Positions 1 through 7,944 of a DNA stretch of 26,265 nucleotides are shown one piece after another. This DNA is from Gemmatimonadota bacterium (GTDB lineage Bacteria > Latescibacterota > UBA2968 > UBA8231). Position 1 is the first letter of the stretch; each line of letters opens with the position of its first letter. The stretch is from positions 1-26,265 of the forward strand of contig PATE01000024.1 of the NCBI GenBank assembly GCA_002712305.1, written 5' to 3'. The position numbers and the translations under genes were made by a program. The notes beneath the pieces were generated by a model. That model ran no database searches, was not told where the DNA came from, and saw only the letters and a list, made by a program, of their open reading frames with translations.

Positions 1-638
1 GCGGCGAAGAGCCTGTCAAAACAGTCAAAGTCGTACAGGATCTGGGAGATACCAAACAGCTTTGGTACGGGCGGGTCGTTGCCATGCATGGCGACGCGCA
101 CCTTGAAGCGTTCGGCAATGGGTACGACGGTCTGAAAGATGCGAATCGTCCGTTCCCACAGTTCGTCATGGGTCGGCGATCCTTCCGGTGCTGGTCGATC
201 GACGAGGGCATCGCTCAGATCACTGTGCAGGTGCTGGTAGCCGCCTCGCCCTTCCACCCAGGAGTAGTCTGGACCAGGAAAGTGACCGAACTGACTTGCC
301 TGAAAACACTGAACTCCGAGCACGGGAAGCCCAAACTCGCCGATGAGTTCGGTGTTGTGGGCGACGTTGTCGAGTTCTCGCTCGGTACCCTCCCGACCGA
401 GGAAGGTATCGATCGTCTGGCTGTTGAGGCTATTGATGCGTTCGATCCGCAGACCCGCCTCGCCGATGGCGTCCACCGCTTGCTGAAGCCCTTCACGAGA
501 CAGTCGCATGCCGGCTTCGAGAAAGCCGGGAATGAAGTCCATTGTAATGTCGACGACATCGACACCGATCTGTTTCAGAAAACGCAGATCGTCGGGGCGG
601 TGAAGCCAGTCTGGTGGTACACGCGTTCCCACCAGCAT
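1..638 (-). CDS. UxuA-like TIM-barrel sugar-acid dehydratase, partial (3' end outside window)
   Basis: Reading the minus strand from the ATG at 638 gives at least 212 codons open to the window edge, so the C-terminal part is missing. The protein looks like a divergent mannonate dehydratase (UxuA)/xylose-isomerase-like TIM barrel. The segment AERFKVRVAMHGNDPPVPKL (about residues 175-194) matches the [19 protein letters not shown] segment of the upstream neighbour, placing a probable metal-ligand His at 185. UxuA family enzymes use Mn/Fe to dehydrate D-mannonate to 2-keto-3-deoxygluconate, but the substrate here is not certain. The ATG overlaps the TGA of the upstream paralogue by one base (TGATG), indicating translational coupling in one operon. 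The N-terminal half is quite different from the neighbour, so this is an old paralogue or a related isomerase/epimerase. The remaining ligands cannot be checked because they fall outside the window. Confidence 0.8.
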   Translation of the reverse strand, partial: MLVGTRVPPDWLHRPDDLRFLKQIGVDVVDITMDFIPGFLEAGMRLSREGLQQAVDAIGEAGLRIERINSLNSQTIDTFLGREGTERELDNVAHNTELIGEFGLPVLGVQCFQASQFGHFPGPDYSWVEGRGGYQHLHSDLSDALVDRPAPEGSPTHDELWERTIRIFQTVVPIAERFKVRVAMHGNDPPVPKLFGISQILYDFDCFDRLFA

Positions 639-1621
639 CAGGCTGCCTCCTGTCGATCGACGGCTTGTATCATGGCCTGCATAAAACCAACACAGTGAGC
701 ACGCCCACGGTGATGCCAGCCTGAATCACCCACCGTGGCCGGCACGTGGTCGGGGATCATGAATCCATCAAAGCCGAGTTGCTTGAGACGTTGAACTACC
801 GCGTAGGTGTCGACCTGGCCCTCGTCGATGAAACACTCATGGAAACACTCGCGTGTACCACGCACATCTCGAAAGTGGATGTAGGCGATCTTGCCGTCGG
901 GCACGAAAGCATCGAAACCCCGCATCACATTGTCGTGTCCACCCATTTCAGACCAGCAGCCCATGCAGAAGTCGAGTCCATGGTTGGGGCTATCAAAGGT
1001 GTCCATCGCTTTCTTGAAACCTTCGAAGGTCCCGAAGAGGCGGGCCACACCGCCTAAGGCGGGAACGGGCGGATCATCCGGGTGTAGGGCGAGTCGGACG
1101 CCGGCCCGCTCGGCCACCGGCAGTAGCCGCTCCAGATACCAGCAATAGTTGTCCCACATCTGCTGTTCTGAATACACGCGGTCAAAGTTGAGTGGTGCCT
1201 CGGCGTGAGCTTGCAGATCGAAGCGTGTCCCCCTGGCACCGCCACGCAGCGTCTCCGGTTCCTGCGTCCGCCAGACCCCCACAGGAATCCAGTGGTATCC
1301 AAGAATCGGGATGCCGACCTGTCCCATGTTGCGCACCGTCGTGATCATGTTGGCCAACTGCGCCTCTTTCTCAGGTCCGCCGAGCATGATGTCGAGGTAG
1401 AAGGGGATGGGCACGTTTTCCAGCGCCATCAGCCGCAGATCGTAGGCGTCGGCCTTGGCTTTCAGTGCTGCCAGGTCATCGACCTTCCAGTGGCCCTCGT
1501 CCCCGGGAAGCTTCGGTGTATTCATGAGGAAGTCGTCACAGCCCATCTGTTTGATGAACTGGCACATCTCGTCGGTCAGCTCGTTGAACTGACCGAGTCC
1601 GACCCGCATCGACAACGGCAT
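638..1621 (-). CDS. UxuA-like mannonate dehydratase family protein
   Basis: A 327-residue protein with UxuA family signatures in order: LHPDDPPVP (179-187), [12 protein letters not shown] (216-227), YIHFRDVRG (247-255), FHECFIDEG (260-268), IPDHVP (289-294) and GRAH (306-309). By analogy with structurally known mannonate dehydratases, H180, C219, H249 and D291 would bind the catalytic metal. It would dehydrate an aldonic acid such as D-mannonate to a 2-keto-3-deoxy acid in the cytoplasm. It is shorter than E. coli UxuA (394 residues) and lacks some insertions, so it belongs to a compact branch and the substrate is inferred. The start chosen is the ATG at 1621; an ATG four codons in (1609) is possible, and neither has a strong ribosome binding site. 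It is divergent from hemF and coupled to the downstream paralogue. Confidence 0.88.
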   Translation of the reverse strand: MPLSMRVGLGQFNELTDEMCQFIKQMGCDDFLMNTPKLPGDEGHWKVDDLAALKAKADAYDLRLMALENVPIPFYLDIMLGGPEKEAQLANMITTVRNMGQVGIPILGYHWIPVGVWRTQEPETLRGGARGTRFDLQAHAEAPLNFDRVYSEQQMWDNYCWYLERLLPVAERAGVRLALHPDDPPVPALGGVARLFGTFEGFKKAMDTFDSPNHGLDFCMGCWSEMGGHDNVMRGFDAFVPDGKIAYIHFRDVRGTRECFHECFIDEGQVDTYAVVQRLKQLGFDGFMIPDHVPATVGDSGWHHRGRAHCVGFMQAMIQAVDRQEAA

Positions 1622-1738
1622 GGAATGGCACTTTCGTTGACACAGCCGGCCGTGACCGGCTTAGGTATGAGGCGTCGTCGCAAAAGCTCCCGAATCGCCA
1701 GGGGAGCGTCAACCGACCCTTCTTTCAACGGAGCCGTC
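1622..1738. promoter_or_regulatory. Divergent intergenic region between UxuA-like gene and hemF
   Basis: This 117-base gap separates two divergent genes and must hold promoters for both. On the plus strand a perfect TTGACA -35-like hexamer lies at 1637-1642, but no good -10 follows at the right distance (TTAGGT at 1661-1666 is the nearest). A short inverted repeat, GCCGG-N6-CCGGC, spans 1645-1660 and could be an operator. These are visual matches only and are weak evidence. Confidence 0.3.
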
Positions 1739-2665
1739 TTGAACACGCAGGACATCCTCACCTATCTGCGCTCGCTGCAGGATCGGATCTGTGTCGAGAT
1801 CCAAACCATCGAGCCTGGTGAGGGAGAATTCCGTGAAGATGTATGGGACCGGCCAGAGGGCGGTGGTGGGCGAAGCCGTGTGCTGGAGGCGGGAGACGTG
1901 ATCGAAAAAGGAGGCGTGAATTTCTCCCACGTGACGGGCAAACAATTGCCGGCAACCGCGTCGGCGCGACGCCCCGAGCTGGCCGGTCGAAGTTTCGAGG
2001 CGATGGGCGTGTCGGTGATCTTTCATCCGAAGAACCCCTTCGCGCCCACCTCACACGCCAATGTCAGGTTCTTTGTTGCCCGCGACCCGGCCGACAAGGA
2101 CCCACCCGTGTGGTGGTTTGGCGGTGGTTTCGATCTGACGCCCTTCTACGGTTTCGAGCAGGACGCCATCCACTGGCATCGTACGGCGCGAGCCGCCTGT
2201 GAACCCTTTGGCGACGACCTCTATCCACGTCTCAAGACGTGGTGCGACGAGTATTTCCACCTGAAACACCGGGACGAACCGCGGGGGATCGGCGGGTTGT
2301 TCTTCGATGACTACCAGGAGGGCGGCTTCGATTCGGCCTTTGCTTTCACTCGATCGGTGGGTGACCACTACATGAAGGCCTACGCGCCCATCCTCCGGCG
2401 CCGTCATACGCTGCCCTTCACCGAACGCGAGCGAGATTTTCAGCTCTATCGACGGGGTCGGTATGTCGAATTCAACCTCGTCTATGACCGCGGCACCCTT
2501 TTCGGTCTGCAGTCGCGCGGACGGACCGAATCCATCCTCGTGTCCATGCCTCCTGAGGTTCGCTGGCGCTACGATTGGACACCTGAACCGGGAAGCGAGG
2601 AGGCACGACTCTATGAAGAGTTCCTAAAGCCCCGGGACTGGCTTGAGGAAGGGGAACCCAATTGA
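1739..2665 (+). CDS. hemF: Oxygen-dependent coproporphyrinogen-III oxidase
   Basis: HemF uses O2 to decarboxylate coproporphyrinogen III to protoporphyrinogen IX in haem synthesis, as a cytoplasmic homodimer. The match is unmistakable across the whole length: [10 protein letters not shown] (41-50), [15 protein letters not shown] (78-92), SHANVRFF (105-112), [16 protein letters not shown] (125-140), IHWHRTAR (144-151), [20 protein letters not shown] (237-256). H96, H106, H145 and H177 occupy the positions of the conserved E. coli histidines. The reading frame stays open far upstream, but the TTG at 1739, preceded by AACGGAG at 1727-1733, gives 308 residues and places LQD of the first helix 12 residues in, close to the 299-residue E. 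coli enzyme. ATGs at 1625 and 1667 would add unusual basic N-termini. The stop overlaps the next start (TTGA). Confidence 0.95.
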   Translation: MNTQDILTYLRSLQDRICVEIQTIEPGEGEFREDVWDRPEGGGGRSRVLEAGDVIEKGGVNFSHVTGKQLPATASARRPELAGRSFEAMGVSVIFHPKNPFAPTSHANVRFFVARDPADKDPPVWWFGGGFDLTPFYGFEQDAIHWHRTARAACEPFGDDLYPRLKTWCDEYFHLKHRDEPRGIGGLFFDDYQEGGFDSAFAFTRSVGDHYMKAYAPILRRRHTLPFTERERDFQLYRRGRYVEFNLVYDRGTLFGLQSRGRTESILVSMPPEVRWRYDWTPEPGSEEARLYEEFLKPRDWLEEGEPN

Positions 2666-3744
2666 GCATCCGAGTCACCGACTACCAGCCCGTCTTTGCC
2701 GATCCCTCCTACTACTGCGGGCCGGGTCCGGCCCTGATCGTGGGCGACGATGGAAAGATGACGGTCTGCTTCCGTCGGGTCCTGTCCTGGCTGACGGAGG
2801 GCTTCGCCAGCCATTGGCATCCGGCGACGGAAACCTGTCTGACCCACTCAACAGATGCAGGTCGTCACTGGACCGATCCCACGACGTTTCTGGCGGGTCA
2901 CCAATGCCCGAACCTCCGTCGGCTGAGCAGCGGTGTCTGGCTCCACCACACTCACCGCTTCGAGCTGGTCACCGACGCCATCGAAAAACAGATCGTCGAT
3001 CGAACCGGTGGAAGTCTCAGTAAGGGTTGGTGGCCGGGAATCCAACGAGGTACATCTGTCCATCTCAGCAAGGACCAGGGTGCTCACTGGAGCGAACCGG
3101 TGTATCTCGATCACGTTCCTGGAATACCTGCCCGACACGCTCTGCTGCACGCGCCGGTGGCGGTGCGTGGAAATGTTCTGCAACTGGCCGATGGTCGGAT
3201 CCTGTTGTCGGCCTACAGCGGCGGCGAGACCAACACGAGTTTTCTGTTCAGTTCCGACGACGAAGGGCAGTCCTTCGGTTTCTCCGGCATCATCGCCGAG
3301 GACCACAACGAGACCTTCCTGCATCAGACACCATCGGGCCGCATTGTGGCGTTCATGCGTCGCTGGAGTGATGCACAGATGCTTAGCAAGTGCCATTCCG
3401 ATGATGGTGGCCTCAGCTGGTCCGAGCCGGTTCCCGTCTGCCCTGGATACCCGGCGTGCGCCATTGATCTGCCCTCCGGAAAAGTGTTGCTCGTCTACGG
3501 GTATCGATTCGACGATGGATACGGAACTCGCGCGCGTTGCCTGGACACCGAGTGTGATCAGGTAGAAGAGGGCGAACTCCTGCTGCGCGCAGATGGTGGG
3601 GTCGCCGATCTTGGCTACCCTGACGCGGCCAAGCTTCCCGATGGACGGATTGGTGTCGTGTACTACCACAATCGTGCCCATCAGGCCGAGACACCGGCCC
3701 ATTGCCCTCGCTACATCGAGCTGTGCATTGTGGAAGAAGCCTGA
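2662..3744 (+). CDS. Sialidase-like (BNR/Asp-box) beta-propeller protein
   Basis: A 360-residue protein with four Asp-box repeats: STDAGRHW (63-70), SKDQGAHW (136-143), SDDEGQSF (198-205) and SDDGGLSW (246-253), the hallmark of the six-bladed propeller shared by sialidases and related glycoside hydrolases. FMRRWSD (231-237) and [10 protein letters not shown]-type segments are usual in sialidase-like proteins of polysaccharide degraders. Substrate is unknown; hydrolysis of a terminal sugar or sugar acid is possible. No signal peptide is visible, so it may act in the cytoplasm. The start is a TTG at 2662 overlapping the hemF stop by four bases (TTGA), with a good GGAAGGGG ribosome binding site inside hemF. 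Pairing with hemF is odd functionally and probably reflects simple operon packing. Confidence 0.85.
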   Translation: MSIRVTDYQPVFADPSYYCGPGPALIVGDDGKMTVCFRRVLSWLTEGFASHWHPATETCLTHSTDAGRHWTDPTTFLAGHQCPNLRRLSSGVWLHHTHRFELVTDAIEKQIVDRTGGSLSKGWWPGIQRGTSVHLSKDQGAHWSEPVYLDHVPGIPARHALLHAPVAVRGNVLQLADGRILLSAYSGGETNTSFLFSSDDEGQSFGFSGIIAEDHNETFLHQTPSGRIVAFMRRWSDAQMLSKCHSDDGGLSWSEPVPVCPGYPACAIDLPSGKVLLVYGYRFDDGYGTRARCLDTECDQVEEGELLLRADGGVADLGYPDAAKLPDGRIGVVYYHNRAHQAETPAHCPRYIELCIVEEA

Positions 3745-4377
3745 GTGATCCCCTTTCTGCTGGAGGTCGTGGTCATTTCGCTGTCGGGGATCATGGCACC
3801 CGGTCCGTTGAGTGCCAGCACGATCAGCCATGGCGGGCACTCGCCCCACGCGGGGGCGAGAGTGGCCCTTGGCCATGGCGTCGTCGAATTCCCTCTCATG
3901 GCGCTCACGCTGTTCGGTTTCGGGGCCATTCTCGACATCGGATTCGTGCGACCCGTCCTGTTCGTCGCGGGGGGATGGGTGCTGGCGTGGATGGGGGTCG
4001 GCATGCTGCAGCTTGCTCGTTCGCCGATCGCCACGGCGCAGCAAACGGCGGCCGTCCGTTCCCCCTTCATGACGGGCATCGCCCTCACGGGGATGAACCC
4101 CTACTTCCTGGTTTGGTGGGTGACGGTCGGTGCGGGGTTGCTGATCAGGGCCTCTGACCATGGCGCCTTTGGCCTGCTGGCGTTCGCCATCGCCCACTGG
4201 CTGTGCGATCTGGGATGGCTGTGGATGCTGTCGGCGGCCGCTTTTGGTGGCGGTCGATTGCTCGGCGACCGATTTTACCGGATCGTCCACGGCATCTGTG
4301 GTCTATTCCTGCTGCTGGCCGCCCTCGATTTCCTCGTCGATGGGTGGCGTCACGCCGAGGCCCTCTTCCCGGTGTGA
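3745..4377 (+). CDS. LysE/RhtB-family exporter
   Basis: A 210-residue integral membrane protein with about six hydrophobic segments. It carries LysE-superfamily features: GIMAPGP near residue 15, GHGVVEFPL near residue 43, a central hydrophobic pair, then MTGIALTGMNPYFLVWW (about residues 109-125). LysE-type carriers export amino acids or other small metabolites; the substrate here cannot be read from sequence. The GTG start at 3745 follows the upstream TGA directly, with GAAGAAG as a likely ribosome binding site, so it is the third gene of the hemF unit. Its last 75 bases overlap the tail of the convergent small membrane protein gene. Confidence 0.87.
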   Translation: MIPFLLEVVVISLSGIMAPGPLSASTISHGGHSPHAGARVALGHGVVEFPLMALTLFGFGAILDIGFVRPVLFVAGGWVLAWMGVGMLQLARSPIATAQQTAAVRSPFMTGIALTGMNPYFLVWWVTVGAGLLIRASDHGAFGLLAFAIAHWLCDLGWLWMLSAAAFGGGRLLGDRFYRIVHGICGLFLLLAALDFLVDGWRHAEALFPV

Positions 4378-4644
4378 GCGCGCCAACGCTCGCCGTCGGA
4401 TCAACAACCCCACACTCAGCACCGCGGTTCCCCAGGCGAACCGACGCACTACGGTGGACACGCTCATCTGCGAAATGACCCATTCAGGGGCCCAGATACG
4501 CAGACTGTAGCTGATAACCAACAGCAGGAAGGTGACACCTACAACGCCGTCCGAAAAGCGACGCGTACGCAGGTAGCGAAATCCGAATGCGATCAGGTGG
4601 ACGCAAAACACGCCCAGCAAGCCATAGAGCCAGGGGGCACTCAC
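4303..4644 (-). CDS. Small membrane protein downstream of trkH remnant, unknown function
   Basis: From the GTG at 4644 this reads 113 residues with about three hydrophobic stretches (roughly residues 5-18, 32-49 and 68-84) separated by basic loops such as RYLRTRR, and ending in a hydrophilic acidic tail. I do not recognise a family. It begins 13 bases after the stop of the trkH remnant in its corrected frame, so it was probably the last gene of a trkH operon. The frame is also open upstream to 4692, but that part reads a wrong frame of trkH. Its tail overlaps the LysE-type gene by 75 bases on the opposite strand, which is unusual but acceptable because both proteins look real. It may now lack its original promoter. 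Confidence 0.6.
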   Translation of the reverse strand: MSAPWLYGLLGVFCVHLIAFGFRYLRTRRFSDGVVGVTFLLLVISYSLRIWAPEWVISQMSVSTVVRRFAWGTAVLSVGLLIRRRALARSHREEGLGVTPPIDEEIEGGQQQE

Positions 4645-4657
4645 GGCCGGCCGTTCA

Positions 4658-5052
4658 TCATCGCTGCCACGTCGCCGGGGACAACAACACAATCACCGTA
4701 TAGATCTCCAGGCGCCCCATCAGCATCAGTAGAGAACAGGACCCACTTCCCTGCGACTGGTACGGCTGAGTAGTTGTCGGTGGGTCCTACGTCTCCAAGA
4801 CCTGGACCGATATTGCCCAATGTGGCGGCTACAGCACCGAAGGAGGTGGGCATATCCATGCCCACCTCAGACATGACAAAGACGCCCGCACCAAAACTGA
4901 TCATGAACAACACGAAGAAGCCAAGCACATTGGTCACGATGTCACGATCCACAGCCGATCCGGACAGACGAACGGGCACCACCGCTCGGGGATGAATCAA
5001 GCGGGTCACTTCACGAACGACGAATTTCACCAACAGATGCACACGGGCAAAG
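4658..5052 (-). pseudogene. TrkH-type potassium transporter, C-terminal fragment with frameshift
   Basis: The minus strand encodes only the last quarter of a TrkH-family K+ translocation subunit (about 130 of roughly 480 residues): RLIHPRAVVPVRLSG, GFFVLFMISFGAG, then the fourth pore loop AATLGNIGPGLG and KWVLF. At about 4731-4736 the frame breaks; dropping one T (near 4733) restores LLMLMGRLEIYTVIVLLSP and the natural end at TGA 4660-4658. Upstream, homology begins abruptly at FARVHLL (near 5050), followed by an in-frame stop at 5060-5058, with no pore loops 1-3. The upstream DNA instead belongs to a heparinase-like gene on the other strand. It is therefore a broken gene, or a rearrangement or assembly artefact. 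Confidence 0.85.
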
Positions 5053-5819
5053 GTGAATCACACGCACCCCGATGCCGGCCAGATCGAGATCCACGGTCAT
5101 GCACGTCCGCTCATCGTCGATCTGGGCAGCGTGCCTTATCCGGACTTAAATGCTCGGTGTTATTATCACTTCAGCTCCGAGGGACACAATCAGATCAACG
5201 TCGCGGGTCGCCCGCAGCGGTGGGATCTGGAACACGAAGCGCACTGTACACATTCCGCCTTCGACGATGAGCTCGGAGGTTGGTGGCAGATCGACCTACT
5301 GACCTGCACGAGTCGGTCCAGAACGTGAGACGCACAGTCGTGCATCTGCTGCCCAACATCGTGGTCGTTCTCGATGACGTACAGTTGTTGCGGCGAGAGC
5401 CGATCCGGCTGCGATGGCATCCTGGCGGGGAACCGCAGATCGAATTCCCACACGATTTTCGAGTCGTCGTCGACGAGGTCGCCTTGAGCGCAAAGGTGGT
5501 CGAGCTGGCCGGAGAGGATTCGCCGGAGCTGATTCTAGGGCACCACGCCTACCGCCCACCCTACGACCATGATCGCATCGGCAATCCCATGCCCCAACGA
5601 CATGAACCCTACCTGGACGCCACCGTCCATGGCCAGAAGGCGCGTTTCCTGAGCCTGTTCGCCATCGGTGAGCCCCGCGCACCCATGGATCTCTGCCAGC
5701 AAATCGACTCGTTCAACTGGTGCATCGGACAAGATGATCACCAGGTAGACGTGCAGGTCGCGTCAGGAGTCTTGTCCGTCACCGGTCCGAACGGTGTGTG
5801 GACCATGGCCATCGACTGA
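5053..5819 (+). pseudogene. Heparinase II/III-like protein, C-terminal fragment with frameshift
   Basis: The plus strand reads a heparinase II/III-type C-terminal domain: NHTHPDAGQIEIHG (from 5056), PLIVDLG, then GHNQINVAGRPQ, which match the conserved H-x-H-x-D, D-x-G and HN...V.G..Q positions of these polysaccharide lyases. The frame breaks at about 5296-5297: inserting one base there joins WWQID to TDLHESVQNVRR, then VVHLLPNIVVVLDDVQ continues to the stop at 5817-5819. About 255 residues remain of an enzyme normally 550-700 long; the N-terminal alpha-barrel and first catalytic residues are absent. The family cleaves uronic-acid polysaccharides such as heparin-like or alginate-like chains by beta-elimination. 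The fragment begins within a few bases of where the opposite-strand trkH fragment begins. Confidence 0.8.
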
Positions 5820-5830
5820 GTGACGAGGAT

Positions 5831-5866
5831 TTTTAAAAAAGAGAGGCGAACCAATCGTGGTTCGCC
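5831..5866 (-). terminator. Intrinsic terminator of the SSF symporter operon
   Basis: A perfect 9-bp stem (GGCGAACCA at 5845-5853, TGGTTCGCC at 5858-5866) with a 4-base ATCG loop is followed on the minus strand by TCTC and a six-T run (5840-5835). It lies 40 bases past the symporter stop. On the plus strand no T run follows, so it terminates mainly minus-strand transcription. Confidence 0.88.
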
Positions 5867-5905
5867 CCCCATTCTCCATAGAGCTAACGTCTAGTGATGG
5901 TTGGC

Positions 5906-7894
5906 TCAGGCGTCCGTTTTCAGATCAAAGTCGTGATCGCGAACCGTGCCGTCATCGGAGAAGTCGCGCTTGGCTTCTCTCAGATCTCTGTAGAGCTGCA
6001 ATACATCTCGCATTCCGCCGATCGTCAGCCAGACGATGACGGCCATGGTGAGCACGATGAAGAAGACCGTGTTCACCCAGTAGTGGTAGGTGGTCCAACC
6101 TTCGATAGAGACACCGACGGTGAAGGCGGCGATCGTCATGACCAGCCACAGGGCGAACAAACCCATGGACTTCACAACCGTGAATCCATAGATCAGCTTG
6201 TCACCCCGGGTGAAATCAGCCGTGATCCCCAGTGCGGTTCGCCAGTTCCAGCGCTCAGCCACCGTCTTGCCACCTGTCGCGGCATGGTCAGAGGCGACGA
6301 CGAACTCACCACGGTGGAGCATCTTGTCGATGTTGAACACGCGCCTCTCGGCCAACGAGAACATTACGTAGAGCGTCCACGCCACACACATGGCGAAGAA
6401 GTAGACTTCCTGACCCGTGAGGAAGAAGTCTTCGCCATACCAGTCTTCCCACCAGTGTTCGCAGACCATACCCGCCGTGGCGAGTACGGTACCACTGGTC
6501 AGCCCGGCGAAGGCGCCACGCGTCGTTCCCCACGACGTATACAAGCCACCGACGATGACGACGCCGGCGCCACCGAGCCAGAAGGCTCCCGTGAGGGCGA
6601 AGAAGAGCAGGATGTCCTGCGTCTGCCGGTAGAAGGAACTGAAGAGAAAGATGAACACAGCGACGCCGAAAATGGAGAGGCGAAGCAACTGCAGGTGCTT
6701 CTTGGTATCGATCTCGCGATTGCGCAGCGGCAGGTAGACATCCTGGACAAAGATCGAACCCCACGAATGCAGATAGGTGTCATGGGTGGAGATGAAAGCC
6801 GCGAACATGACGGCGGCGAAGGCACCCATCAGACCCAGCGGCATCCACAGGGTCATCGTAATGGGTGTCGTCATCTGATCCCGCACCTGCGGATCCTCGA
6901 TCAGTGCCAGCTGCGCATTAACCTGCGCCGCCCAGTCGGTGTAGTCTGGATGGTGCATGATCAGATACGCCACCAGGGGCAGCAGGGTCAGCGCCCACAG
7001 CAAGGTAAAGCCACGAAACTGACCCAACACGCCGGCCATTTTCTGTTCGTGCGGGGACTTGGCCGATACCTGATACGCCTGTGAGCCCTGCCATGCGTTG
7101 CGATTGATGATCAACGCGAACAGACCGATCAGGAAGTACCAGGCGTTGAAGCCCTCCACCTTTGCTGTATCGAAGGGATCCAGCAGTGACTTGCCCGGCT
7201 CGGCGATCTGCAACCCTTCGAAAATGTGAGATAGAGGGAACTTGTACAGGATGATGATGAGGATCGTTGCCAGCACGATGTTGACGAAGAAGGACTGGAA
7301 GAAGTCCGTCACCAGCACCGCGATCTGGCCACCCGAGAAGGTGAAGTAGAGGGACAAACTCAGCAGGACGATCAACAGCGTGTGGTAGGTGGGCAGCAGC
7401 AGCCCGAACAATGAGTAATGACCTGGAAGGCCCGTATAATGGATGAAGAAGTTGGCGCCCACAGCGGGGAAGATGCCGAAATTGATGATCCCTGAGATCC
7501 AGCAGATCGTCGCGGCATAGGATCGAAACTTGCGCCCATACCGCATTTCGAAGAACTGACCCAGCGTCATGGCGCGGGTTTCGCGATAACGGTAAGCGAC
7601 CCAACCGGTGAGCATGAGGATCAGCATGATCGGCGCCTGCAACTGATCCCACCAGTTGGGCGCGAAGCCTGCCTTGTAGACCATCTGAAAGCGAGCGATG
7701 ATGGATACGGCGCCAAGTCCAGCGACCCCATCCGCCATGGTGACCAGGTATCTTCCCGCGAGGCGATTGGCGGCGAGGAAATCGCTTGTCGACTGGGTAT
7801 ACTTCTTCGTGGAATAGGCGAGCACGACGAAGAAGGCGGTCACCACTGCGACCACACTCCAGTCGATCCAATGCATCGTCTGCACAGATTCCAT
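5906..7894 (-). CDS. Sodium:solute symporter (SSF family)
   Basis: A 662-residue polytopic membrane protein with about 14-15 hydrophobic segments. The N-terminal part has SSF features: a first helix ending before YSTKKYTQSTSDFLAANR, then MADGVAGLGAVSIIARFQ, and the helix break TFSGGQIAVLVTDFFQ that is common around the SSF core. It would import a sugar, sugar acid or other solute with Na+. The ATG at 7894 has a good ribosome binding site (AAGGGAGAG). It is longer than many SSF carriers (about 500-550 residues) because of a C-terminal extension with two or more added helices and a basic/acidic tail ending FDLKTDA. As the last gene of a run with two Gfo-type proteins and an enolase-superfamily dehydratase, it is the likely importer for their substrate. 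Confidence 0.93.
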   Translation of the reverse strand: MESVQTMHWIDWSVVAVVTAFFVVLAYSTKKYTQSTSDFLAANRLAGRYLVTMADGVAGLGAVSIIARFQMVYKAGFAPNWWDQLQAPIMLILMLTGWVAYRYRETRAMTLGQFFEMRYGRKFRSYAATICWISGIINFGIFPAVGANFFIHYTGLPGHYSLFGLLLPTYHTLLIVLLSLSLYFTFSGGQIAVLVTDFFQSFFVNIVLATILIIILYKFPLSHIFEGLQIAEPGKSLLDPFDTAKVEGFNAWYFLIGLFALIINRNAWQGSQAYQVSAKSPHEQKMAGVLGQFRGFTLLWALTLLPLVAYLIMHHPDYTDWAAQVNAQLALIEDPQVRDQMTTPITMTLWMPLGLMGAFAAVMFAAFISTHDTYLHSWGSIFVQDVYLPLRNREIDTKKHLQLLRLSIFGVAVFIFLFSSFYRQTQDILLFFALTGAFWLGGAGVVIVGGLYTSWGTTRGAFAGLTSGTVLATAGMVCEHWWEDWYGEDFFLTGQEVYFFAMCVAWTLYVMFSLAERRVFNIDKMLHRGEFVVASDHAATGGKTVAERWNWRTALGITADFTRGDKLIYGFTVVKSMGLFALWLVMTIAAFTVGVSIEGWTTYHYWVNTVFFIVLTMAVIVWLTIGGMRDVLQLYRDLREAKRDFSDDGTVRDHDFDLKTDA

Positions 7895-7944
7895 CCACTC
7901 TCCCTTGGTGGGTCGGTCGCCGACGGTTCAGGGCGACGCCGATC

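Noticed and set aside
84-698. A 204-codon plus-strand reading frame at the left edge.
   Set aside because: It is antisense to the partial UxuA-like gene, whose conserved metal-site motif settles the strand.
1205-1738. A 178-codon upstream extension of the hemF reading frame.
   Set aside because: It runs antisense through the UxuA-like gene and has no HemF-like content; the protein matches the family length from the TTG at 1739.
2848-4290. A 480-codon minus-strand reading frame.
   Set aside because: It lies antisense to the sialidase-like and LysE genes, which have clear family motifs, and its own composition (many R, Q, H, D) looks like a GC-rich antisense frame.
4726-5302. The heptamer CTACTGA occurs at both frameshift sites (minus strand 4732-4726; plus strand 5296-5302), suggesting a shared slippery signal.
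   Set aside because: The frame relation at the two sites differs (one base extra against one base missing), and it matches no known frameshift motif; chance is the simpler explanation.
5894-7084. A 396-codon plus-strand frame with acidic, repetitive composition.
   Set aside because: It is antisense to the SSF symporter, whose membrane segments and ribosome binding site are clear.
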